Assembly: GCA_030426875.1 (NCBI GenBank)
Contig: JAUHXI010000022.1
Span: 1 to 12,545 of the forward strand
DNA: 12,545 nt
Direction of reading: 5' to 3'
Source: a bacterium
GTDB taxonomy: Bacteria > Patescibacteriota > Gracilibacteria > UM-FILTER-43-11
Shown: positions 1-5,885 of the stretch, piece by piece
Layout: each line of letters starts with the position of its first letter
Numbering within the stretch: the stretch's first letter is position 1
Translations under genes and position numbers: made by a program
The notes under the pieces: generated by a model
The model's input: the letters and a program-made list of their open reading frames with translations, nothing else
Databases searched by the model: none
Told to the model about the DNA's origin: nothing

Positions 1-8
1 TTGCTCAA

Positions 9-60
9 GTAAAAGCCAAACATGTACTAAATCTAATGCCAGTTTCTTTTTGGCTTTTAC
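9..60. repeat. 12-bp perfect inverted repeat after jag
   Basis: The arms are GTAAAAGCCAAA at 9-20 and its exact reverse complement at 49-60, with a 28-nt loop. It lies about 45 bp past the jag stop codon. On the minus strand it could fold into the 3' end of the rpmH-rnpA-yidC-jag transcript. The loop is long for an intrinsic terminator and no clean T-tract follows the distal arm on the minus strand (it continues TTGAGCAA). It may therefore be a processing hairpin, a terminator of unusual shape, or the ends of a tiny inserted element. The repeat is certain; its role is not. Confidence 0.6.
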
Positions 61-103
61 AAATGATCTGACTAGAAGTCGATTTTAATCCTGCTTGTCG
101 CTC

Positions 104-403
104 TTATTCAGCTTTTCGTTCAGCCAAACGAATCACAGTCTCTTCTTGTCTTCGCTTATAACCATCCACATCAACAATCACCTGAGTTTTACCACCCGCT
201 TGCTTTTTCCACATCAGACACTTTAAAACATGTTGAATGGCAGAAATAGTCTCTCCATGCCATCCAATCAGCAAGTTTGAGTTGGATGTTTCAATTGAAA
301 CATAGTAATTATCTTCCCCCTCTTTTTCCACCGTCACCCCCGAGAACTCAATTCTCATGACTTCAAGTATTTTTTCCAGTGTTTCTTTGATAACAAGTTC
401 CAT
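104..403 (-). CDS. jag: KH-domain protein, Jag/KhpB-like, lacking R3H
   Basis: RNA-binding protein of the Jag/KhpB family, normally encoded next to yidC. The 99 residues hold one KH domain: the GxxG loop is GWHG (about residues 47-50), followed by helix ETISAIQHVL. The typical Jag stretch IVDVDGYKRRQEE (about 75-87) leads into the helix LAERKA. In the family this helix continues into an R3H domain; here TAA follows immediately and the 103 remaining bases encode no R3H in any frame. There is no Jag-N domain either. It lies 114 bp downstream of yidC, the last member of the rpmH-rnpA-yidC operon. The ATG start at 403 has no visible Shine-Dalgarno. The family and genomic position are well supported; whether the missing R3H is normal for this lineage or a truncation is unknown. 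Confidence 0.85.
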   Translation of the reverse strand: MELVIKETLEKILEVMRIEFSGVTVEKEGEDNYYVSIETSNSNLLIGWHGETISAIQHVLKCLMWKKQAGGKTQVIVDVDGYKRRQEETVIRLAERKAE

Positions 404-517
404 GGTGCTTAATTAAAAATTCAAGATTGAATGCCCAAACTCACATCAAATCAACTTCACCCGATTGAGCATACAAAGTCTACCGCGAAACAAACTGGTG
501 CGCAAATGATTTCCGAA

Positions 518-1678
518 TCACTTGGATCGATTCACCACCCATTGCTGCCCAATACTAAATAGAGTGTTGGTCCCCCAGTACATGGCCACGCCGGCTGGGA
601 AGGTAGCCGTAAAGAAAGCCAGAAGCAAGGGCATAAAGTACATCATAGCTTTGCTAATGTTTTGCATAGGGTTCTTCTCACCACTGTCTTTTTGCTTCTT
701 AAGCGTGCGTCCCATGCTCAGTTTCAATTGAATGAATTGCAAGCCTCCAATTATAATAGGCAACACAGTCCAGTTGGCTTCAGTTAAATTCAAGCCAAGG
801 AAATGAGGGTTGATCGTGCTGGGGTCAAAATCAGCCAAGCTGCTGTAAAGCAATTGGGGATTAATGGCAGCCACTCCATCTTTAACAACATAGAACAAAG
901 CAAAGATGATGGGCATTTGGATCAATAGGGGGAGGCAGCTACTCATAGGGCTAACCTTGTGCTTCTTCCAGATTTTCATGGTCTCAGCCGTCAGTTTTTG
1001 AGGGTCTTTTTGATACTTTTTTTTCAATGCATCCAGTTGAGGCTGGATTTTTTGCATCTGCCTCTGAGCCTTCATGCCCTTTTGACTGGGGACCAATAAG
1101 ATCAATTTAATGATCAAAGTGAGTAGAATGATGGCTAAGCCCAGGCTGTTGCCAGGTACAATCGCAATGAAGGTGACAAGGGTATTGAGGATGGGTTTAT
1201 AGAAGGCCTCCTGCCCAATCCAACGGAAAATGCCACGGTTCACAATGTCAATTTCTCGAGTGTACTCCTTAGCTTCACCATTAATCTCGGTGTTCAAAAT
1301 GATTTTATAACGCCCCATTTCGTTAAATAGCTCAGAGTTCCAAGCTGCATAGCTGATTTGCTGCGTTTCTTCAGGCGATAAGCGAATTGCCTCCTCTTCC
1401 TCACAGCTTACGAGGCTTGAACTGGCTTCTTTTTCGACCCACTCACCATTGACAGACTGTTCAATTCTTAAGGGGTTTGTAGGGCAAGGATTAGGTATTT
1501 CAAGTGTTTGGCCACTATTGTTTGTCACCGTTAAAAGCACCGCCTTTCCAATCGGAATCTCTGTATCAATCTCAATGATCACATCATCTGTGCTCTGTGG
1601 ATTCTGATCTGGCTGAAGGAAGGTGAGGATGAGTAGGAATGCAAGGGCAAAGAAAGCGAAGCGAGTTAATTTTGACAT
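518..1678 (-). CDS. yidC: Membrane protein insertase YidC
   Basis: YidC/Oxa1/Alb3 insertase, which inserts and folds inner-membrane proteins with or without SecYEG. Of 386 residues, 7-20 form an N-terminal hydrophobic anchor. Residues about 31-146 form a small extracytoplasmic beta-rich domain ending in GRYKIIL with two cysteines (C65, C92). The insertase core follows: TM2 about 178-196, a charged cytoplasmic hairpin (198-245), TM3 about 246-265, TM4 about 303-318, and TM5/TM6 with the family signature FPAGVAMYWGTNTLFSIGQQ (360-379). The outer domain is much smaller than the beta-supersandwich of proteobacterial YidC and looks immunoglobulin-like. The position of the conserved groove arginine is occupied by K191 (LTLIIKLILL). 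The ATG directly abuts the rnpA stop (TAAATG), so translation is probably coupled. It ends on TGA at the natural C-terminus. Confidence 0.96.
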   Translation of the reverse strand: MSKLTRFAFFALAFLLILTFLQPDQNPQSTDDVIIEIDTEIPIGKAVLLTVTNNSGQTLEIPNPCPTNPLRIEQSVNGEWVEKEASSSLVSCEEEEAIRLSPEETQQISYAAWNSELFNEMGRYKIILNTEINGEAKEYTREIDIVNRGIFRWIGQEAFYKPILNTLVTFIAIVPGNSLGLAIILLTLIIKLILLVPSQKGMKAQRQMQKIQPQLDALKKKYQKDPQKLTAETMKIWKKHKVSPMSSCLPLLIQMPIIFALFYVVKDGVAAINPQLLYSSLADFDPSTINPHFLGLNLTEANWTVLPIIIGGLQFIQLKLSMGRTLKKQKDSGEKNPMQNISKAMMYFMPLLLAFFTATFPAGVAMYWGTNTLFSIGQQWVVNRSK

Positions 1679-2014
1679 TTATTTTAAAGCGTTAATGAAC
1701 TGGTTTACTTGGTTATCGATCTCATTGTATTCAATTTTCTCTGGCCCACCCTTTTTTAATATGATCAGGCAGACAATCGGACTAGGAATCTGATTTAACT
1801 TGCGACGGAGGCTGTCATAAATTTGTCGCTTGAGTTTATTCCTTTTAACCGCTTTGGCAACATTTTTCTTTGAAACGCTGACAGCAAATTTTGAGTCTGG
1901 CAAATGCGAGGGGAAGCGCTTAAAGACAAAGTTCTTTGTCTTTTTAGCTTCACCTTTTCTGGCCAACTTAATGATTAAGCGCTCATTAGAAATACGATTT
2001 TTTTTGTTCAACAT
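1679..2014 (-). CDS. rnpA: Ribonuclease P protein component
   Basis: Protein subunit of RNase P, which assists the catalytic RNA in maturing tRNA 5' ends. It has 111 residues from the chosen ATG, within the normal range (about 110-130). It shows the family order: N-terminal MLNKKNRIS, the central strand KFAVSVSKKN, then the RNR-type helix KAVKRNKLKRQIYDSLRR that binds pre-tRNA and RNA. An upstream in-frame TTG at 2020 would add two residues, but ML-K-NR is the usual family N-terminus, so the ATG at 2014 is preferred. It lies 9 bp after the rpmH stop (3 bp if the TTG is used) and runs directly into yidC with no gap, the classic rpmH-rnpA-yidC order. No Shine-Dalgarno is visible. Confidence 0.93.
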   Translation of the reverse strand: MLNKKNRISNERLIIKLARKGEAKKTKNFVFKRFPSHLPDSKFAVSVSKKNVAKAVKRNKLKRQIYDSLRRKLNQIPSPIVCLIILKKGGPEKIEYNEIDNQVNQFINALK

Positions 2015-2023
2015 GCCCAAAAA

Positions 2024-2152
2024 TTAAGCACTCAAGCTCACACGACCCTTACTACGGCGTCTTTTGATGACTTTGCTACCACCTTTTGTCTTCATACGAG
2101 ATAAAAATCCATGGCGTCTAGCGCGTTTTCGTTTATTTCCTTTACTTAGCAT
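2024..2152 (-). CDS. rpmH: 50S ribosomal protein L34
   Basis: Small, very basic structural protein of the large ribosomal subunit. The core NKRKRARRHGFLSRMKTKGG and the tail RRRSKGRVSLSA match L34. From the ATG at 2152 the protein is 42 residues, close to the usual 44-47. The normal MKRTYQPS start is replaced by MLSKG. A longer in-frame ORF from an ATG at 2206 is rejected because that codon lies inside the -35 hexamer of the operon promoter. It is the first gene of the rpmH-rnpA-yidC(-jag) operon. The gene usually found upstream, dnaA, is absent here. Confidence 0.95.
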   Translation of the reverse strand: MLSKGNKRKRARRHGFLSRMKTKGGSKVIKRRRSKGRVSLSA

Positions 2153-2177
2153 GTCGAATTCATTAAATAGCTTACGA

Positions 2178-2206
2178 ATACTACGCGTTACACATTCAAA
2201 AGTCAA
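2178..2206 (-). promoter_or_regulatory. Sigma70-type promoter of the rpmH operon
   Basis: Read on the minus strand: -35 TTGACT (2201-2206), a 17-nt spacer, and -10 TAGTAT (2178-2183). The predicted transcript starts near 2171, leaving a leader of about 18-20 nt before the rpmH ATG at 2152. The hexamer match and spacing are good. The promoter sets the L34 start, because it overlaps the upstream alternative ATG. Confidence 0.75.
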
Positions 2207-2354
2207 TTATTTTTTTGTTTGAATCCCTCGTGCTCATTTAAGGCAGGGGATAGGGGGTCTGTGAATGGCGTGACTTACTCGCTCACCTCTGATCACTAAC
2301 CACTTCTAGAAGATTATCATCCTTTCACAAAAGTAGGAAGGTTTGTAGTATGAG

Positions 2355-3098
2355 TTATTTATAAAATTCATCTACAAATGCCTTAATTTTTTTCAATCGT
2401 TGTAACACCTTCTCATCATCTCCTGCAGAAAGCTCTGTGGGCCGTATACGAATGGAAATTGCTCCACTGTAGTCATTGGACTTTAGCTTTTTTAGAAAGC
2501 TTTCAATTGGCAAAATGCCTTGATTTGGGGCTGAATATTCTTTGTGTTTGTTGATGTTGGATAGATGGACGTGAACCACAAGTTTTTTGAGACTGTCATA
2601 AACTGTCATCAAATTACCCCATTTTTTGGAGGCAGCCGAAGAGCAGTCCAAAGCAGCCATACCAAATTTCTTCATGTCTGTTAGGCTGTTGAGAGCCCTT
2701 TCAGGTAAAAACCCAAGTAAGGTTTTGCCAGGAGCGTTCACTAGTGCAATGTGAATGTGCTTTTTTTTCCGCATGATAGGAACCTGTTTTTTGAGCCAGT
2801 TGGTGAATTTAAAATCCAGCAATTTAGGCGGGGTGATCACTACTACAGGGCATTTTAAATAAGCAGCCATTTCGACCACATGTTCGACACTTTTGGCCGT
2901 TCCATTTTTAGGGGAGTGTAAAGCAACGATGGGCAATCCATGTTCCTGAGAAAGTCGCTTGATGTACTCAGCATTTTGAGTGTCGTAACTGTTTTTATCG
3001 ACACCAATTTCGATGCCATCATAACCCGCTGCTTTAGCGAATTCAAAGATTCGACTGAGGCCATATTTCTTCAGTGAGTTTGTGTGAAGTGAAAGCAT
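2355..3098 (-). CDS. TIM-barrel protein, sugar phosphate isomerase/epimerase (AP endonuclease 2) family
   Basis: 247 residues with the layout of the xylose-isomerase-like TIM-barrel superfamily. Strand 1 begins at the N-terminus, followed by GYDGIEIGV (25-33), ALHSP (59-63), VVVITPP (85-91), ALD (149-151), VVHVHLSN (174-181) and the late loop PNQGILPIESFL (191-202). Enzymes of this family bind a divalent metal through Glu, Asp, His and Glu. Here D151 and H176/H178 remain, but the mid-barrel Glu position reads ALVNAPG (V120), the DxxH histidine is missing (DCSSA), and the last Glu position is R217 (ISIRIRP). The metal site thus looks degraded, and a specific substrate cannot be named. It has its own promoter at 3177-3205 with a leader of about 72 nt. 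Confidence 0.8.
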   Translation of the reverse strand: MLSLHTNSLKKYGLSRIFEFAKAAGYDGIEIGVDKNSYDTQNAEYIKRLSQEHGLPIVALHSPKNGTAKSVEHVVEMAAYLKCPVVVITPPKLLDFKFTNWLKKQVPIMRKKKHIHIALVNAPGKTLLGFLPERALNSLTDMKKFGMAALDCSSAASKKWGNLMTVYDSLKKLVVHVHLSNINKHKEYSAPNQGILPIESFLKKLKSNDYSGAISIRIRPTELSAGDDEKVLQRLKKIKAFVDEFYK

Positions 3099-3137
3099 GT
3101 TGGTTGTTTATTTCTCTTAAAAGTGGTGCTGTCTCAC

Positions 3138-3150
3138 GATTCCCAGAATC
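3138..3150. repeat. Small inverted repeat in the TIM-barrel gene leader
   Basis: GATTC-CCA-GAATC is a perfect 5-bp inverted repeat with a 3-nt loop, lying between the predicted transcription start (about 3170) and the ATG at 3098. It could be a protein-binding site or a small leader hairpin. It is short enough to be chance. Confidence 0.35.
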
Positions 3151-3176
3151 AGTTGCTCAGATAAGGAATTCATTAA

Positions 3177-3205
3177 ATTATACCAAATTCTAGACAAAAA
3201 ATCAA
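3177..3205 (-). promoter_or_regulatory. Sigma70-type promoter of the TIM-barrel gene
   Basis: On the minus strand: -35 TTGATT (3200-3205), a 17-nt spacer, and a consensus -10 TATAAT (3177-3182). It sits between the stop of the upstream small membrane protein and the ATG at 3098, so the TIM-barrel gene can be transcribed independently. The predicted 5' leader is about 72 nt. Confidence 0.75.
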
Positions 3206-3215
3206 GTGTTTTAGC

Positions 3216-3689
3216 TTATTTTGGAGCGATATATCCGGCATTCAAGTCTTCGTCTTCTGTGTAAAAATATTGCCGATTTTTAGGGGTTAGGCGCAGGGCT
3301 CGGGGGTCAAGTATGCTGTAGTAGTACTTGCCAGTTTCACTGGCAATGTAGCTCACCCCATCTGGTATGGTTTCGACACTGTAGTATGAGGCTAAATTGA
3401 TCTCATTGAGGGGGATTTGAAAATCATCTCCCACATTTAAATCGCTGATATGATCCGGGCTATGGGCAAGTCGCGCTTTTTGCCCGTCAATTTGGCCATA
3501 AAGCGTGCCATCTTCAACCTTTAAAAATTTAACCGTACTGATGTGAGGATTGGTGTCTTGAATGGGGATGATTTCTGGGAATGATTCATTTTGAGCCTGG
3601 TGGTAGCCAACGGCATAACCACTGGATAAGCCGATGAACAGAAGGGTGAGGCTGGCAATGAAGAGGTTTAGAATGGTGGTTTTTTTCAT
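3216..3689 (-). CDS. Small membrane-anchored extracytoplasmic protein, unknown function
   Basis: 157 residues. Residues 1-3 are charged (MKK) and about 5-28 form a hydrophobic anchor or signal peptide with no lipobox cysteine. The rest is soluble and probably outside the membrane. The middle (50-105) is beta-rich. The C-terminal 40 residues (SETGKYYYSILDPRALRL, then F-x-TEDED--AGYIAPK) resemble the small Ada-like/metal-binding tail seen on many short anchored proteins of candidate-phyla bacteria (pattern GxxYY...C...I...N...F.s..eA..aGY). The cysteine that usually sits in that tail is absent here, so metal binding is doubtful. No specific function can be assigned. It is followed by the promoter of the TIM-barrel gene, so the two are not necessarily co-transcribed. 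Confidence 0.75.
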   Translation of the reverse strand: MKKTTILNLFIASLTLLFIGLSSGYAVGYHQAQNESFPEIIPIQDTNPHISTVKFLKVEDGTLYGQIDGQKARLAHSPDHISDLNVGDDFQIPLNEINLASYYSVETIPDGVSYIASETGKYYYSILDPRALRLTPKNRQYFYTEDEDLNAGYIAPK

Positions 3690-3814
3690 TTTACTGCTGA
3701 TTAAAATTAAGGGTATTTTTAACTTATATTTTATGTTTATGTTGGGTGTATAGCCAAGATTTCCGTGTTAAGCATTCTGCTATGCGGAACCTTTTGCTGA
3801 CTCGGGCGAGAATG

Positions 3815-3887
3815 ATGACTCCACATAGGCTCTTAAGTCACGGTTATCCTTTTTCCTCTTGTGCGTCATTCCCGGCCTATGAGTCAT
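3815..3887. repeat. Long interrupted inverted repeat (possible structured RNA)
   Basis: The left arm ATGACTCCACATAGGC (3815-3830) pairs with the right arm GCCTATGAGTCAT (3875-3887) over 13 bp with a 3-nt bulge. The loop is 44 nt. A further small hairpin, GAAC-AGGG-GTTC (3889-3900), follows at once. The block is richer in GC than the flanks. This would fit a small RNA, a regulatory leader or the remnant of a small element. I recognise no known RNA family in it. Confidence 0.4.
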
Positions 3888-4005
3888 GGAACAGGGGTTC
3901 TGTAAGGAGTTTATCTCATCCTTCCACCTTAGTTTTAGGCTTTGAATGATGTTATTCCAAATAATATTTAGAAATTGTGTATTTAAATTTAGAATTTATT
4001 TTGAA

Positions 4006-4029
4006 ATTGGTCATTGGAAGTTGGAAATT
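4006..4029 (+). repeat. Dispersed 24-nt repeat, intergenic copy
   Basis: This copy matches the reverse complement of 10497-10520, inside mnmA, at 21 of 24 positions. The surrounding sequence translates as EIGHWKLEIN here and DIRNWKLLIN on the antisense strand at the mnmA copy, so similarity extends slightly beyond the core. Confidence 0.6.
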
Positions 4030-4141
4030 AATTGTCAAATCGTTGTAAAAAACAAAAAAATCCCCAAAAATCCGATTCGGGAGGTTTTTAGGTGGGCTTT
4101 TCCTTTTTTTTACGCTTTAATACTAGGGTAAAACCACTAAA

Positions 4142-5278
4142 ATGTCAACCTATCTTTTCATCCTCGGCAAAGACCCCAGGCTCTCGCTGGCAGAGCTCTA
4201 TGCGGCGTATCCAGATGCTTTATTTCACGAATTTGAGGATGCGTTTGTGGTCATGGACACTTCTAATAAGCTGAATCAGGCCACTTTTGACCGATTGGGT
4301 GGGGTCCTTAAGATGGGGGAGTTGTCAGCTCAGGTTGAAAAGAGTGAGTTGAGCCAGGCTTTGATCGAGGCACTACTATCTGACCATCAATCAGGAAAGC
4401 TCCAATACGGGGTAAGTGTTTATGGTTTGCCTGAGGGGGAACTAAAGACGTTATTGATTGGTTTGAAGAAGCGCCTGAAATCAGCCAGTATTTCGAGTCG
4501 TTTTGCCAATCAAAATTTCAAAAACTTAAGCGTGGCTCAAAAAAAGGGGTTAAAGGGCCCAGAAATTCTAATCTGCCAATCAGGTACTCAGTACTTTATA
4601 GGAAAAGTGACAGCCACACAGGACATTGATGCCTACAGCAAGCGAGATTATGACAAGCCTTTTCGGAGTATGAAAGTGGGGATGTTACCGCCTAAGTTGG
4701 CTCAAATCCTCGTCAATTTAACGGGAGTGGAGGGGGCCATTTGGGATCCCTTCTGTGGGGGGGGTGTACTCGTGATGGAGGGCTTACTTTCTGGTCGGGA
4801 TATGTTGGGATCAGACATCAATACCCGGACACTTGAGGGCGCTCAGCGGAATGTGGAGTGGGTGCGCCAAGAATTCAATTTATCCTCTCAGGCTGAATTG
4901 TTTGAGCATGATGCCACCCATCTTGTTCCCCAAAAAAAGTTCGAAGCCATTGCCTTTGAGGGCTACTTAGGGGTTCCACAAACAAGGATGGGCTCCGAAC
5001 GAGAGATAAGACCGCTTATTTCTGAATTAGACAGGCTTTATATCGAATTTTTCCATCAGCTCAAAATAGCTCAGTTCAAAGGTTCAATTGTGGCTGCCCT
5101 TCCTTTTTTCCGCGTTCGAGACCGAGCTGAGATGGGGTTAACGTGCATCAATGAAATTCGAGAAATGGGATTTGAGTTGGAATCGCTACTGCCTCAAAGT
5201 CGAAGTTTATCCCTCAAATATGCCCGCGCTGATCAGTTGGTGGGGCGAGAGGTGTTCCGGTTTAAGTTGAACTTGTAA
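4142..5278 (+). CDS. Trm11-like RNA/DNA methyltransferase
   Basis: 378 residues. The N-terminal part (1 to about 165) is THUMP-like, as in tRNA guanine-N2 methyltransferases of the Trm11/TrmG10 group. The linker DKPFRSMKVGMLPPKLAQIL (171-190) is typical of the Trm11-like proteins of small-genome bacteria. The Rossmann methyltransferase domain begins with SAM motif I DPFCGGGVLVMEGLL (202-216) and the acidic loop GSDIN (223-227). Motif IV, usually D/N-PPY, reads FEGYLGVP (272-279). The likely role is methylation of a guanine in tRNA, but with motif IV altered the substrate and activity are uncertain. The ATG has no obvious Shine-Dalgarno. TAA follows after NL. No neighbour is clearly in the same operon; the next gene starts 61 bp downstream. 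Confidence 0.85.
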   Translation: MSTYLFILGKDPRLSLAELYAAYPDALFHEFEDAFVVMDTSNKLNQATFDRLGGVLKMGELSAQVEKSELSQALIEALLSDHQSGKLQYGVSVYGLPEGELKTLLIGLKKRLKSASISSRFANQNFKNLSVAQKKGLKGPEILICQSGTQYFIGKVTATQDIDAYSKRDYDKPFRSMKVGMLPPKLAQILVNLTGVEGAIWDPFCGGGVLVMEGLLSGRDMLGSDINTRTLEGAQRNVEWVRQEFNLSSQAELFEHDATHLVPQKKFEAIAFEGYLGVPQTRMGSEREIRPLISELDRLYIEFFHQLKIAQFKGSIVAALPFFRVRDRAEMGLTCINEIREMGFELESLLPQSRSLSLKYARADQLVGREVFRFKLNL

Positions 5279-5339
5279 AAATGTAAAGAAATGTGTTTTT
5301 TCCCCTAAAGTTCTAATTGTATTAACTATTTTTTAGATT

Positions 5340-5705
5340 ATGGGTAGTAAAAAAAGACTTCAAAAACAAATGACTAAGCAAATCCTTTCATATAGCTTTA
5401 AGTTGATATTTATTATCATTGCTTTTGTTATCCTAGCTGAATCCATTACGTTAAGGAGGCTTTTAAATAGCTTTAATATTTCGAGTGATCAATTTAGTAT
5501 GGCAGTTCTACTGCTTATATTCACAGTTTACTTGATCATTTCTTATAAAAATGGTTACATCTCTAAGTATTTTGCTTTAGGAAAAATTACGAAAACGGAG
5601 AAGCCACTAAGATATTGGATGATTATGAGCATCATCTTTTTTATGTGGCTTATTTTTGTGATGTATATTTTTAGTCCCACATGGCTTGATAAAATTTTCC
5701 CTTAG
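5340..5705 (+). CDS. Small three-helix membrane protein, unknown
   Basis: 121 residues, not recognised. A basic N-terminus (GSKKRLQKQMTKQ) precedes three hydrophobic segments at about 18-36, 53-69 and 92-113, separated by short charged loops. The positive charge at the N-terminus and between helices 2 and 3 suggests an inside N-terminus. It lies 61 bp after the methyltransferase gene on the same strand and ends in TAG. Base composition is more AT-rich than the methyltransferase gene. No Shine-Dalgarno is visible. It could be an accessory gene; no function is proposed. Confidence 0.65.
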   Translation: MGSKKRLQKQMTKQILSYSFKLIFIIIAFVILAESITLRRLLNSFNISSDQFSMAVLLLIFTVYLIISYKNGYISKYFALGKITKTEKPLRYWMIMSIIFFMWLIFVMYIFSPTWLDKIFP

Positions 5706-5843
5706 AGCCCATCTACAATCTCCACATTTCATCCCTTTTCACCTCTTTTCCGCTTATACTGGGTCACTCGTCATTCATTTAGCGATGCTAAACTTCATTC
5801 CTCCTTTCTTGTATCAACTAAAAAGAGATAAAAATCATTTAAA

Positions 5844-5885
5844 ATGGAGATCCTATATGGATTCTTAAAAAAACTGTTAAATTGA
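5844..5885 (+). other. Possible frameshifted 5' end of the next gene
   Basis: The ATG at 5844 opens a 13-codon frame reading MEILYGFLKKLLN and then TGA. It runs over a seven-A tract (5867-5873). With eight A's, or a -1 slip at A-AAA-AAA, the frame would continue as KKTVKLKPMF into the gene at 5882. This gives that gene a normal ATG and an amphipathic N-terminus. It is either the true start broken by a one-base deletion, a sequencing or assembly error, or an unrelated short ORF. Confidence 0.45.

Larger units (their letters stand above)
3690..4141. other. Non-coding region of about 450 bp with structured and repeat-derived parts
   Basis: No convincing gene is present. The two short ORFs inside (about 3746-3949 and 3946-4131) have no recognisable protein character, and the second translates a dispersed repeat. 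The region contains a bulged 13-bp inverted repeat (3815-3887), a GC-richer block (about 3776-3945), a copy of a dispersed 24-nt repeat (4006-4029), and an irregular hairpin followed by a T-run just before the methyltransferase gene (about 4057-4111). It separates a minus-strand gene from a plus-strand gene, so it must also hold both promoters; I could not place either with confidence. Confidence 0.55.

Noticed and set aside
2153..2206. Longer L34 starting at ATG 2206
   Set aside because: That ATG lies inside the -35 hexamer of the operon promoter, and the extra residues do not resemble L34.
3866..3875. GTCATTCCCGG at about 3866 versus CGGGATGACG at about 9570 as a dispersed palindromic repeat
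   Set aside because: The match is only about 9-10 bases with an indel, which is expected by chance in a window this long.
4057..4111. Intrinsic terminator before the methyltransferase gene
   Set aside because: An irregular A/T-rich stem and a T-run are present, but no plus-strand gene precedes it and the stem is poorly paired.
3746..4131. Two short plus-strand ORFs between 3746 and 4131
   Set aside because: They have no protein-like pattern or ribosome site. The first overlaps the inverted repeat and the second translates the dispersed repeat.
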